A stretch of DNA of 64,000 nucleotides from Panopea generosa (GCA_029582155.1 CM055898.1:25087339-25151338), one strand, 5' to 3'. Positions 40,528 to 52,175 are shown, counted from the stretch's first letter. Notes: generated by a model not told the origin, from the letters alone. A program made the numbers and translations.

Positions 40528-43500
40528 ATGGACAAAAGAAAAAGGTCACAGAATTGGACGGAGGATGAGAGAGTTTCTGCTATAGAAGCCATACACCAAA
40601 ATGCAGAAACCCTCTTCTGCAAATTTAGAGGATTATCCCAGGGTGCAAAAGCAAAGGACGACAGATGGCAGGAGATTGCCTTAAGTTTAAATGCGTAAGT
40701 ACGTACATAGACACTGTGTCACATACGGGTCTGTAGCAGGAGATTACCTTAGGGTTTAAACGCGTAAGTGCGTACATAGACACTGTGCCATATACGGGTC
40801 TGTAGCACTGACCTATGACCGGAGAAATATCGCACAATGGAATAATAGAGCTTGAGTACCAAATTGAGAAGTTTCGTACCACATTTAGTTCCATGTATAT
40901 AAACTTTACTGTATAGTGCGCAATGGGTTATTATGAGAATAAACTATAATCAGTGACTTAATTATATAATTTATATTTTTTTATTTTATCAATTGTAGCG
41001 AATGTACATGGATCATTTACAACAGCGTCGCTGTTAAACTAGCTTTTATAGCGACATGGTTTAAGTACACTGACTGTATTGGAAGTTAAGCAACGAAGTA
41101 AGGGGTTAGTACATGGATGGGTGACCGCTGTCACTTTAAGGGTGACAAGGATTAACTATTTAACCTGCATATGCACGAATCTCTCTTTCCTTGGGATGGG
41201 GCGGGATATGGCCAGGAACTGCAGGTAGCCACGGGCTGTGCAGTTAGGGCTGAGCTCTAAAGGTTAAAGAGGGGAGGAGTGTAGTGAATGTACATGGGTC
41301 ACTTACAACAGCGTCGCTGTTAAGCTAGCTTTTATAGCAACATGGTTTAAGTGCACTGACTGTATTGGAAGTTAAGCAACGAAGTACGGGGTTAGTACTT
41401 GGATGGGTGACCGCTGTCACTTTACAATGAGAAATATTGATATCTTATAGTTTATTCCCATTGCATTTGTTTCTATTTATGCATTTTTTTATCAATCCAA
41501 TAAACTGAACAAGGATACAAATATACTTGAGATGAGGTACATGTACTGATAAGATTTTATATCCTTATTGTTTTTCCAAAAGCCAGTAGTGGTACAAGAA
41601 TACATTTTATTTCTGAAACATCATTGAATATTAGATACATATTTTCATTTCATATGTCGTTTGTTTTTATTTTACAAAGGGCCGGGAAAACATCCTGCTT
41701 GAGAAGCACTGCTGATATAAAGAAGATGTATAGCAACATGAAAAGTCGAGGTATGTTTTAATCTCAGTTTAGAAAAATGTATATGTGTAGCAGTTTCTAA
41801 ATCTAAGTGTATGTTTTTAGAGAGCGAGAATTTATTTTATACTCAATTTTATTAAACTGTCATCGTTACTTTCTAAGCTTCATATTGATAAACATATCGT
41901 GATAAATCTTCGTATAGCATGGACAAAGTTTAAAGTACACAGGGAACATATTTTTACCCTCTTTTCCCTGTGTGTAGGATTCACACCACTATTATCTCCC
42001 TTGAGTACTCCAGACCTACAGATGAAGGAGGTAGAAATAAAACTTTAGATCTCTTTTTCAGGGCTTTGTACTGCAATGGTTTGTTTTTTTGCTAGCATGA
42101 GTTAAATGGTCAGTATTTTAGAAATCACCACTGAAAATTCGATGCTGATACCAGCTTTCTGGACAATTCTGTGTCATTTCAGAATTGTTGGTTCGAACCG
42201 CATCTAGGGCGAATAGTTGACATATTATTACTCTGGAAATTGATAGGTCTCGCAAAAGCATTGAATTAAAAAAAAAACAACCTAGTCAAGATATGCTTTT
42301 TTCCTTTATAATTGCATATCTTGAACCAGTGAAGAATTTGAGCCCAGACACATGCTGCAGAATTTGATTTTTCACTCTGTTTTGGACATAAATGTTACAA
42401 TTGAGCCCTATGGGAAATGTAATAGTGGTGTGAGACGTGTAGGAAAAATATGTAAGCATAATCTTTCCCTCCTCACCAACAGTTTTATGTTTACTTTATA
42501 CATATCGCACCAAATCTCTTCCTTTGCACTTGCATATTAAGGGACTGCTAATATCAAGTCAACCAGGATCAAACCCTCATCCTCTGGCATGATGTGCCAA
42601 CATCGTTTCTGTCGCACTACCACGGAACCACCCCTTGCTTAGTTAAATATTTATCTTGCTTTCTTGAATCATTTTTCTTCCAAATGATGTAAATTGTACA
42701 TTAATCATACTTTATTTAAGTTAAAGAAAAATACGATAGGAACAAAATGGCAGGTGGTGGAGCACATGTTGGTTTAAGTCCAGCAGAAGATTTGGTGTTG
42801 CAACATCTCCTTAGTTTCAACAGGGAATCTGTTGAAGGCATTCAGCATGGGATTGATTCTTTTCAGGGTAAGTTTAATTTAAAAGAAAACAAATGTAGCA
42901 TGTTTATCAAATTCTAAAAACAGCTTTAGTGTTTTTAATTTTCATTTTATTCAAGCATTATTTGTATAAATTGTAAGAATTTGTTTCACAATTAATGTAA
43001 ACAAATGTAATAATAAGGCTAGAAAATGCCACTGTGTGTAGTGTATTGACACTTGCAGACATTTAATTATTCTAAAGTGTATTCAAAACAAAGTGATACG
43101 GCTGATGGACCATGTAAATAATGGCAAACTTTGTAATGAAATAACATGTTAAATATTCCATATTATGTGAACTCTATTTAATAACACTGTCTGTCTATAG
43201 ATCTACAACACATCTAAGTAAGGCATATTTTATATTTAAACAAGTAATTTGAATTTTAAAAACTTTAAACAAGGCAATATCCACTCATTATATGATACAT
43301 ATTATCAATACATAATTTATATACACTAATTATGAAAACTATATGAAAAAAAAAATTAAATTCAATAACTGAAAGATCATCCAACAACTTGATGACATTG
43401 AATTTTAACATTACCAACAAAGTATTGAATATGAGGACAGATCAACATGGAGGTTTGTATGGTATTTAAGAAAAAGGACCACTTTATCTTTTTTGGAAGA

Positions 43501-44869
43501 TTATTTATGATCTAAATCATTGGTATGTACAAACTATAATATCCTTGTAAAATGTATTATTTAACTTGACATGTAAGTAAAATGATTTCTTTAAAATATG
43601 TTTATTTTCTTTTTACCAGACTGTGTTGTCTCACTCCCAGATGATTTAGATGGCTTTGAAGTCTTCCCAGGCAACAACATTATTATAAGGTATATATATG
43701 TTTAGATATTAATGAATTTAGAAGATGAAAATGCTTATTCTTAATAGATATCAATATAAAGACTTCTCTTTGAAACTACACCATTAATAGTATTCACATA
43801 ATCTTTTTTGAGTCTTTAATATACATTTTGCAATAGCTTCCTTCCAGAAATGGGTCATTATTAAGGACTTTTTGTTGATGATAAACATACAATATTTGTA
43901 ATTATAGTTGTATTTTAAGGCCATTGTAAAAACTTCAAGTTGTCATTGATTTGATTGAGTCATATGAACTATTTCTTTAGCTTGAATCAACCAGTTAATG
44001 GTCAGATACTGTTTTGACAAGACTGCATTATAATGTATAAGTAGAATAATCAAATGTCCATGGCCACGAAAACTTTATCTCATTTTAACCTGTACACATG
44101 TAATGTTTGAGACAATCAATTTACCGTATACAAGTACTAGACATCTTTTACTTTATTAGTACAGAGGACAACTGGTATATATTTCATTTTTTTCACAGCA
44201 CTGCAGAACACACTGCGACAGGTCAAGGGGATGCCAGTGACGCATTCGGCTGCACACCACATGTAGATGTGCAAAGCAACAGCTGCATAACTGGTAATTA
44301 CTTACTCAGATTATTTGAACACATTGTACTTGGAAAGGGGAAATAATTAGGTAGATAAGTATTCTTTCTTAGTGTCCCTAATTCATATAATTTGTAATAT
44401 AATCATGATATATGTCATGATAATTATGATTATTTTGAAAAAAATAAATTTTACTCAAACATTAAAAAACATGTTGGAAAGATACAGTTTTCATAGCTGG
44501 ACATGGCTAGCTCAGTTGTTAATGTGTTATTTCTGGGGTCATGAGTTTGAATACCTGTCAAACCTCAGTCTCTGTCATACAATCAAAAACAAACATAATT
44601 TTCTTATTATGTTTTGCAATAATGGGCAATGAGTTAAGTCCATGTATTTCACTTTGGATTTGAACAATTTCAGGAGTTAAAAAAACAAAGTCAAGCAAAA
44701 GGCAAGTGGAAGAGAGGGAAAGTATTTGTACAATCTTGAAAGAAAACGCATTGAAGCTGAAATAAAAAAAATTGAAGCAGAGGATCTTAACTATAAAGAA
44801 AAAATGAAACGTGAAGAATTAATGTTCTCTTTAAAAAAGAGAAAATTATTAAAAGAATTAGAACAATAG
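40528..44869 (+). CDS. Harbinger Myb/SANT-like DNA-binding protein (NAIF1-like head)
   Basis: Six exons: 40528-40694, 41680-41750, 42721-42867, 43620-43689, 44199-44293, 44691-44869; 242 residues, all phases agree. The start MDKRKRSQNWTEDERVSAIE begins a trihelical Myb/SANT-like domain (LFCKFRGLSQGAKAKDDRW, QEIALSLNA, then STADIKKMYSNMKSR). This type of domain is found in NAIF1 and in the accessory protein of Harbinger transposons, which binds the element ends and helps bring the transposase to the nucleus. An acidic middle (SLPDDLDGFEVF) is followed by a C-terminal coiled coil, LERKRIEAEIKKIEAEDLNY to LLKELEQ. The last acceptor is set at ACAAAG|TC because the upstream TTTCAG would lead to a stop in the phase-1 frame. 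AATAAA follows at 44941. Confidence 0.78.
40671..40807. repeat. 68-bp tandem duplication of the Myb gene's first 5' splice site
   Basis: GGAGATTGCCTTAAGTTTAA + ATGCGTAAGTACG at 40671 recurs as GGAGATTACCTTAGGGTTTA + AACGCGTAAGTGCG at 40739. Each copy contains the end of exon 1, the gtaagt donor and the same 45 or so intron bases (TACATAGACACTGTG, ACGGGTCTGTAGC). Confidence 0.9.
40995..41424 (+). repeat. Two direct repeats with a 5S rRNA-like core, in the Myb gene's intron 1
   Basis: 144-base units at 40995-41138 and 41281-41424, 286 bases apart. Each carries GGAAGTTAAGCAACGAAGTA then GGGGTTAGTACTTGGATGGG and TGACCGC (copy 1 has ACATGG), which matches the internal promoter part of eukaryotic 5S rRNA (AAGTTAAGCAACG ... 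TTAGTACTTGGATGGGTGACCGC). The 5' half is much altered and the normal 3' end is missing, so these are not working 5S genes. They look like 5S-derived SINE (SINE3-type) units or a 5S-related repeat. Confidence 0.75.
44500..44590 (+). mobile_element. Possible SINE head, tRNA-like
   Basis: ACATGGCTAGCTCAGTTGTT, GAGTTTGAATACC and CTCAGTCTCTGTCAT resemble the head of the SINE at 5795 (GACTGGCTCAGTCGG, GTTCGAATTCC, CACAGTCTCTGAG). It has no body and is strongly diverged. Confidence 0.4.
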
Positions 44870-45145
44870 AATATGTGTCCAAACAAAATTTGATTAAAGC
44901 TGCATAACAAATAATTTTTACTTATGTTGACAAGAACAGAAATAAATGTATTGTCATGATAAAACAAAAAAACAAAATGTTATTATTTGCATGCTTATAG
45001 TTTAAATGTTGAAAATTATCGATGCCAAATTTTGTTTGAATCGAAACACTAAAAGACATATTTCTAAATGCATCCTATTACTTTTGGGACATACCTTGTA
45101 TTGCTAATATTTTATTTAGATGTGGAATACCACTGAAGCGCGTGT

Positions 45146-45357
45146 ATGGAGTGCGTGGTCCTGTGGTAGAGCACCGAACCCATGATTGTAGGGTCATGTG
45201 TTTGATTCTCCACAACAACTATGTGTAGTGTCCTTGAGCAAGGCACTTTTCCGCATATGCTTAGTACTGGTTCTAACAAGGAATACTTCGAGCGTGATTT
45301 GCCTACATTGTAAGAACTTGTTTCACAATTGAAGTAAAATAAATAAGTTTAAACTAT
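45146..45357 (+). mobile_element. SINE family A, full copy nested in the Harbinger element
   Basis: The head GAGTGCGTGGTCCTGTGGTA, the body CTATGTGTAGTGTCCTTGAG, TTCCGCATATGCTTAGTACT and CTTCGAGCGTGATTTGCC, and the tail GTTTAAACTA make this the best-preserved copy in the window. It lies between the two converging Harbinger genes. Confidence 0.8.
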
Positions 45358-45374
45358 AAACTACCACTGAAGGG

Positions 45375-45860
45375 TTATTCTATCTTATCTTGTTTCTATG
45401 TTTTGAACAGTCTAATATTGCTAATCATTTTAAAACATTTTTTACTAGTGTAGACATATTACGTTTACCTCAAAATCTGTTCAATTTAGAATCTGATTGT
45501 TTTAAACAATTTTACAGAGAAAGAAATCCTGACTGTATTAGATTCAGGCTTCACACAGTTAGTGAAGAATTATATCACTGGTTTAGATAATATCCTAGCA
45601 CGATTCTTAAATGATAAATGTTAATCATACAATGTCAAATTTCATGAACATTTCATATGGTGTTCCTCAAAGAAGTATATTAGGTCCATTGCTTTTCTTA
45701 TGTTATGTCAATGATATGAGTGTCAGCATAAGTAAAAAATGTTAATTAATCTTATATGTAGATGATAGTGCTTTCCTATTCTCTCACAAAGATCCTGATT
45801 TTAATAGAAATGTACTTAGTAATGAACTTGAAAATTATGTAACTCTTTAATACAGTGTGC
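45375..45860 (+). mobile_element. Fragment of a LINE reverse transcriptase
   Basis: Pieces of a non-LTR reverse transcriptase follow each other in changing frames: NIANHFKTFFTSVDILRLPQ, RFRLHTVSEEL, ITGLDNILARFLND, then FMNISYGVPQRSILGPLLFL and CYVNDM, and LYVDDSAFLFSHKDPDF. The VPQ..ILGPLLF and YVDD boxes are typical. Stops and at least two small deletions separate the pieces, so it is dead. It comes just after the SINE. Confidence 0.75.
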
Positions 45861-46692
45861 AATTGCAACTTACTGAGAGGACGAAATCATATGGTATAGA
45901 ACAAGCAGATTTTTTTTATTAATTATTTTAATACTTAGTCAAAATATTCAAGAATTTATTTGTGATATGTATGACATCATTCAAATCTTTATGTGATAAT
46001 TAATTTAAATATAAATATTTGATATATTCCGTGATAAAAAAAAACATACGTGAATGTTACAAAATTAAAATATTAAATGACCTACAAAGAGTCAGAGCTC
46101 TTGTGTTTTATTATAAGTAACATATACATTTTTTATATAGCTTTTCCCTGTTATATTAGGTCCATAAAGCTACTATGGTCAAATTTTGAGACCTTGATAT
46201 GTAATTTATAAGTTATATATATATGTCTCAAATATTTGTACCTTATTGTAACAGTAATATATGGTCAAAAAATTTGATTGTTAGGAAAGATTGTAATACT
46301 GTGATTTAATAATTGTTTTATTGTGATATTTATCTGTGATTATTTTGTTTTTAAGATCATTTAAACCAATGGTTCACAGAAATCCTTTTTTTTTTTATAT
46401 AATTATGCAATCAACTGAATATGTTTTAAAAACTGAATTTGAAGAACTTATAAGAAATCAAAATAAAAGTTATGAAACTAAGAATATGCTGTTTGTATTC
46501 CATTATATTTTTGAATTAATTGAATGTATTTATAAAAGTTGAATAAATGATAAAATTTATAAACTTTTTTGATTGTTATTTGAATTTATAAAAATTTCCT
46601 ACTACTTATAGGACTTCTATAGTCTTTATATTATTACATTAATTATAATGTTTGTTTAATTTATGCTATTAATGACAATTAAAAATGAACTT

Positions 46693-49600
46693 TTACGCAA
46701 AGTATGTTGCGGCCAGAATATCTCTATACTGTGGACCGTTTCCACCAGCAACATCATTGTTGGGCTGCACTAAAGGGATATCAACCCAGCGTTCTAGAGA
46801 ATCGCCTCTCTCTATCGACAAATTGTGCAATATAACACAGGCTGCTATGGTCTGGCATGCCCGGAGAGGCGACCCACGGAAACCATACGCCAGACATGGA
46901 AATCGCCTCTTTATGTAACCAAATGTCTGCTCAATTAGAACCCGCGTCTTTACTAGAGCTGCATTAAATCTGAAACAGTAAAATGACAAAAGTTGTCTTC
47001 TTCACAAAACACTGACTTATAAGTGTATACTTATGTTTTCTTATTCGATTACAAAGTAAGCTTATAGCTTATATGAATCTATCTCAAGTCCCTTTTATGG
47101 GTAGAACATTTCCTGTTATTTTTTAGCTCTATTGGTCAAAGGCCAGAAGTGCTTATGCGATGGCGCGTTGTCTGTCGTCCGTCGTCTGTCGTCTGTCGTC
47201 TGTTAGCAGCACTTTCTCCGAAACCAATAGGCCAATTAAACTGAAACTTCACATGGGTGTTTCTATTGCATAGGAGACTATACAGAAGATTTTTTTTTCG
47301 ATCTGGAGTCCTTAGGGTAAAATATGAACCCGCCCCGAGAGTTCAATTCGGGGACACATGTCATTTTAATTTTTTTTTTTTTTAAATGGAAATGATTTTG
47401 CCTATATCTTCACAGAAGCATTGTTTGTTGAAGGAGGTTCAGATTTGTAAAAATGATTGGGTTTTCACTGTCTTAAGGGGTCAAGAGAGGTCCCAAAAGG
47501 GCAAAAAGTGTTTTCTTAAGAACAGGTATGTCAGATTTGTTCATATTTTGCATAAATTATCCCTATGTGTAGGGGTTTAGATAAGAATTTAGAGGCTAAA
47601 AATTTATAGGGGCCCTGTAAAGGGACTTAAAATTTTACATAGAGATACTATGGGAAAACAAAAAATTCTCTTTTTCTTTCATCTGTTCTGAAACCACTAA
47701 GCCAATTAAACTGAAACTTTTCATGGGTATTTTCATTGCATAGGAGACTATACAGAAGATTTTTTTTCGATCTGAAATTCAAAATGGCCGCCATTACTAA
47801 AAATAGTCCAAACTTAAAAAATCTTCTTCTCATTAACGGCCCAACAGATTTTCAAAATGTTTATGTAGTAATGATGACCAACTATAGTTCTGTTAGATTT
47901 ATTCAAATGGTGTCCCTAGGGTTAAAAATGACCCTGCCCCGAGAGTTCAATTAGGGGACACATGTCAATATAATATATATATTTTTTAAATGGAAATAAT
48001 TTTGCCTATATCTTCACTAAAGCATATTTAGGTGAGGGAGGTTAAGATTTGTAAAAATGACTGGGTTCCTATGTCTCAAGGGGTCAGGAGGGGCCCCAAA
48101 AGGGTACAAATTGGGAATTAGTAAAATTGTTTTCTTAAGAACTGGTATGTCAGATTGGTACATATTTGATATAAATTATCCCTAAGTGTAGGGGTTTGAT
48201 TGCAGATAAGATTTTAGAGGCTAAAATATAAAGGGGCCCTGTAAGGGGATTTAGAATTTTACATAGGGATACTGTGGGAAAACAGAAAATTCTCTTTTTT
48301 TCATTTACATGAAACCACTAGGCCAATTAAACTGAAACTTCACATGGATGTTTCTATTGCATTGGAGACTATACAAAAGATTTATTTTTTTCTATCTTAA
48401 ATTCAGGATGGCCACAATTACTAAACATAGTCCAAAACTTGTTCAAATGGTGTCCCTAGAGTTAAAAATGACCCTGCCCCGATGTTTCTATTGCATAGTA
48501 GAATTTCAAAAAGTGCTATGGCCACTATGAGTCAGTAAAGCGTCCTCAGGCCCTCTCGGGCCTCTTGTTTTATTTTCAAGAGGACAAATGGGATAACTTG
48601 CTTTAAATTGTCAACATAATTTTTGCCCCTTTTATACTGAATTTGAAAATTATGTTTCAAGTTTATAATAAGCTATTGATTTAGTATACCTTTCTTGCGG
48701 TCCATTTCGAGGGTAGGTATGGTGTCATCAAATAGTCTTTGCACGCATAGCCCGAATCTCCCAGCAACAGTCCATCCACTTCTCCTTTATAAATCAGAAA
48801 TAAATAAATGGAAAATGCAATCTTATGTGCAAGCCTAATAAAACACACAACACAATTATGCATAAAAATTTGTCTGTCTGCTTCTCTTTCTGTTTGTCTG
48901 ACTGTATTAAAATGTAACCTTATTTTATTGTTGCTCCTGCATTCAACAACGAAAATTGCCACAATACGAAATAGAACCCGATTCTTCAGTGGATCAGGGA
49001 GGACGTTTCGATATTTTAATATCAGACTGGACTACATATTCCATGGATTTTGTCCAAGTATATGACTCACTGATTTACATACGTGTTTACATATTCTGGA
49101 AAGTTTCAGGTGTGGTGGAGGTCGTCCCTGTCTTAAATACCAAAATGTATTTGCCAAAAATAATGTTTGTCAGCTTACCTCTCTCAAATCTATTGCCCAA
49201 TTCACACTCTCTGAATATCCGACTATCGTGCACACTACCTGGCCACTTTGCCACTATGTTTCTCACTCTAAACCGTGCGTCACAAACCATCTATAAGAGA
49301 AATGGCACATTGATGCTTATATTCAAACGGTCGTATGCTGCATAGTTTCATGGAATTGTCTGTCATAACAGAAGAAAATACAACTGTATGAAAGTATGTT
49401 AAATCAATGTTTTATAAATTATTTTATAATCTTTAATTAAAATATCTAGGTCAGCAATGTACGCACAAAGGAACGAATTATACCTGTACATTTAATGAGT
49501 GAAATCCCCTCCTGTTAACGTAATCTTGTTCATTAAATGAAGGCCCTTTAATTGGAATGTGTGTTCCATCTATTAGCCCGACTACTTTGGGGAATCCTGC

Positions 49601-51226
49601 AAAGATAACATAAGTTCAATATGTAATTTTTTCAATGATATACATGTAACATTATCGGATGAATTTGTATGCACGTGGACATTTTATGAGGCCATCCTTA
49701 AAAAATGTTTGCTGTACTGTGCTCCAATCCATTATGTAGGTAGGAAGCTATTTTTTTGGGGGGGGGGGTGGGTGGGGGGGGGGGGGAACATGATTTTACA
49801 AAAAATCTTCGCATTGCATGTCAATAAAAAGTTTTGATAGCTGCAATTTTGAGTGAGTAGGTAGAAGTACGACAAACGATATTTTTAAGGATGGCCTAAG
49901 ATAAAACGTCCCATTCTCGAGGGCTAATTTTATTTGGTATAACCTATAATCGGTGAGAAAATCTAAGGACGCAAGGTGGTTGTGACAGTCGTAATACAAT
50001 TGGGAATATACATTTTTTTTAAGTCTGTCAGTTTTTTTTATTTTCGTTTTTCAAGTTTTAATATACAGATGGTATTTTGACCGTAAATGTCAGGTGAAAT
50101 CTAAGAATGGTAGCATCTATGGATATGATATTTTAGTCACTGAAATATGTGTCTTATCTTAATAGTTTGTGATTACCGTTAGGTGAAAAGATTACATCTT
50201 TATATCCGCCAATATAGCGTATTAAACTGATAATTAAACTTTAAAAAATATATACATGTATCGGACAGTATGCCGACTGTAATATAAATGTTTTCATATA
50301 AATATTGTTATAAAATAAAGAACTAATTTAACCCAGATGTTATTCCTTTAGTTAGAATGTATAATAGACTAATGTAGCAAACTTTCGAAATTATATATAA
50401 AGGTAGGTGTCGTTTTATAAGACATATTTATTTTCCTTTACTTTCGTTTTAAAGCAAGCAAAAAGAAAATCATGAATTGTTTTATCAGTTTACACTGAAA
50501 TGATATTAATAAGGGGAGGGTGGTATTTAGTGAAATAATACCAATTTTTTTAAGGTAAAGACCTACTAAAAATGCTTATCCATTACAAAATGGTAGTGGT
50601 ACAAAACTACAAACAGATCATCGGAAAAATGTTTATATAACACATTAAAATTATAAATTATTAATGATAATTGGCAGTAATAACATGGAACGGCTGTCTA
50701 TTGGTAGGCAGTTGTCCCGTTGCGTACCCTATATTTAGGGAATCATAAGTTGTCTCGCTTCGCCATATAATATGTTTACATTGGAAACCAATCAAAATCC
50801 GTGCTTACTTGCTATGTTGTAAAATTCTCTCTGAACGTCCATTATCTCGTGGCCTGACGGAAAATTTACGTATCTGTCAATGCATATACAGAGTTCTTTG
50901 GTAGTTTTTATAACAGCTTTACAAACTGATGACTTGGAAAGTCCATGGGCGTCCCCAATAATGATGTAGTGAGCGTCGCTCGCAAAAAACTGCAAAGTCA
51001 CGAGTACACACAAAAGTGGTGGCATAGGTGCAGAGTGTCTCGTTGGCGCATCTAAAGCATTAAACAGCATTCCCACGATGAAAATGATGCTCTCAGGCTC
51101 AAATCTGTAATGGTCGCGAATCTCAGACCGAGAAAGATACTCAAGAGGGTTGTTCCGATCACGTAAAACCCTCCCAATCGGTTCTCGCCGGCGCAAGCGT
51201 TGAAGACGTCGCTGAAAGTCGGCCAT
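46693..51226 (-). CDS. HARBI1: HARBI1-like DDE transposase of the Harbinger element
   Basis: Exons 50809-51226, 49484-49596, 49179-49290, 48690-48784, 46693-46969, about 337 residues, close to vertebrate HARBI1 (about 350). Exon 1 starts [20 protein letters not shown] and carries the N-terminal helical part with [12 protein letters not shown]. The catalytic residues are visible: first Asp in [12 protein letters not shown], second in [13 protein letters not shown], Glu in [35 protein letters not shown] is the conserved third block. The first four exons join in frame, but exon 4 ends in phase 0 (AGAAAG|gtatac) while exon 5 (TTTCAG|ATTTAATG) needs phase 2, so the coding sum is one base over. This is either a one-base lesion in this copy, a sequencing error, or an unseen splice choice. 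The stop is TAA at 46693-46695. Confidence 0.8.
47120..48575 (-). repeat. Bivalve-type non-autonomous repeat with internal triplication, in a HARBI1 intron
   Basis: On the minus strand it begins AACAAGAGGCCCGAGAGGGC, a terminus I recall from many bivalve repeats, and ends with GACGACAGACGACAGACGAC near 47175. Inside, a block containing CCAATTAAACTGAAACTT, TTTCTATTGCATAGGAGACT and CTGCCCCGA occurs three times (about 47200-47640, 47690-48260, 48300-48540). Open frames here (47386-48530) have no protein features. Confidence 0.6.
49757..49790 (+). other. Poly-G tract, G-quadruplex candidate
   Basis: About 34 bases made almost only of G with three T interruptions (11, 3 and 13 or so G in a row), in the intron between transposase exons 1 and 2. 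On the coding (minus) strand it is poly-C. Confidence 0.85.
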
Positions 51227-51399
51227 ATTTGAGACGTTTATTTACTTTGAGGACACTCTTAAGCTTCCTCAAAATAACGTTCTCAACTCAACATTTAAGC
51301 AAAGTACTGAGTTCACTATTTTTCGTGAAACGCTTCACAAATATCTTAATCAACTTAAGTCAGAAATTGAGCAAGATACTCAAGTTGAGTCAAATAACA

Positions 51400-51428
51400 A
51401 ACTTAAGTTTTTTCGTGAAACTGGGGCC
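51400..51428 (-). repeat. Right terminal inverted repeat of the Harbinger element
   Basis: Read on the minus strand it starts GGCCCCAGTTTCACGAAAAA then ACTTAAGTT, the partner of the left end. Confidence 0.92.
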
Positions 51429-51517
51429 TGGTTATAGCCAGGAAGACTTCGAGCGTGATCTGTCTAAGTTGTAAGAACTTGTTTCACAATCGAAATAAAA
51501 TAAATAAGTTTAAACTA
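51429..51517 (+). mobile_element. SINE family A, right half
   Basis: Resumes the SINE after the Harbinger end: TGGTTATAGCCAGGAAGACT, TCGAGCGTGATCTGTC, GTAAGAACTTGTTTCAC and the tail GTTTAAACTA. Together with 40156-40247 it makes one SINE body. Confidence 0.82.
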
Positions 51518-51518
51518 A

Positions 51519-52175
51519 CGGTATAACGCATTGAATGTAAAGAAGAGAAAATATATATCCAAACATAAAACGAATTACGCAGCGAAGGACATATTCAATA
51601 TATAGACAAGAAAATATATATATAAAACATAGTACGCCGCAAAGGACATAGCCATCACAAAAGTATAACGCATTCAATGTATAAACAAGACAATATATAT
51701 ACAAATAGAAAATATAGTACGCCGAAAAGGACAAAGCAACCACAAAGTATAACGCATTCAATATTTAGACATGAAAATATATATCTATATAGAAAATATA
51801 GTACGCCGTATAGGAGATAGCCACCACAAAAGAATAATGCATTCAATGTATAGACAAGTAAATATGTAGAAAACATAGTACGCAACAAAGGACATAGCCA
51901 TCACAACAGTATTACGCATTCTATGCATAGACAAGCAAATCTATATCCAAATAAAAATCATAGTTCGCTGCAAAGGACATAGCTACTACAACTGTATAAC
52001 GCATTCAATGTCTAAACAAGGAAAATATATATCCAAATAGAAAGCATAGTACGCCGCAAAGGACATAGCCACCACAACAGTATAACGCATTCAATGTACA
52101 AACAAGAAAATATAAATCCAAACAGAAAATATAGTACACCGCAAAGGACATAGCCACTACAACAGTATAAATACA
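51519..52175. repeat. 85-bp tandem array, right part
   Basis: Seven or eight copies of the unit seen at 39715-40155 (GTATAACGCATTCAATGTAT, ATAGTACGCCGCAAAGGACA, TAGCCACCACAACAG). Three hydrophobic minus-strand open frames in it (51510-52196) are by-products of the repeat. Confidence 0.9.

Larger units (their letters stand above)
40248..51428. mobile_element. PIF/Harbinger DNA transposon, 11.2 kb, with both genes
   Basis: Ends are 29-base terminal inverted repeats, GGCCCCGGTTTCACGAAA... at 40248-40276 and its reverse complement at 51400-51428, with one mismatch (base 7, G versus A). Inside are the two genes expected of Harbinger elements: a Myb/SANT-like DNA-binding protein (40528-44869, plus) and a DDE transposase of the HARBI1 type (46693-51226, minus), facing each other. 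The palindrome ACTTAAGT occurs at 40268, 40304 and 40363 on the left and at 51353 and 51401 on the right, with TTTCRTGAAA copies between, as expected for subterminal protein-binding sites. It interrupts a SINE. A clean 3-base target duplication could not be assigned; TGG-like bases at both ends make the border ambiguous. Confidence 0.9.

Noticed and set aside
47386-48530. Several small open frames in the transposase intron
   Set aside because: They lie in a triplicated non-coding repeat with bivalve-type termini and show no protein motifs.
48808-49345. Plus-strand frames of 85 and 129 codons
   Set aside because: The second mirrors transposase exon 3 on the other strand, which has the conserved GSVHDSRIF motif and splice sites.
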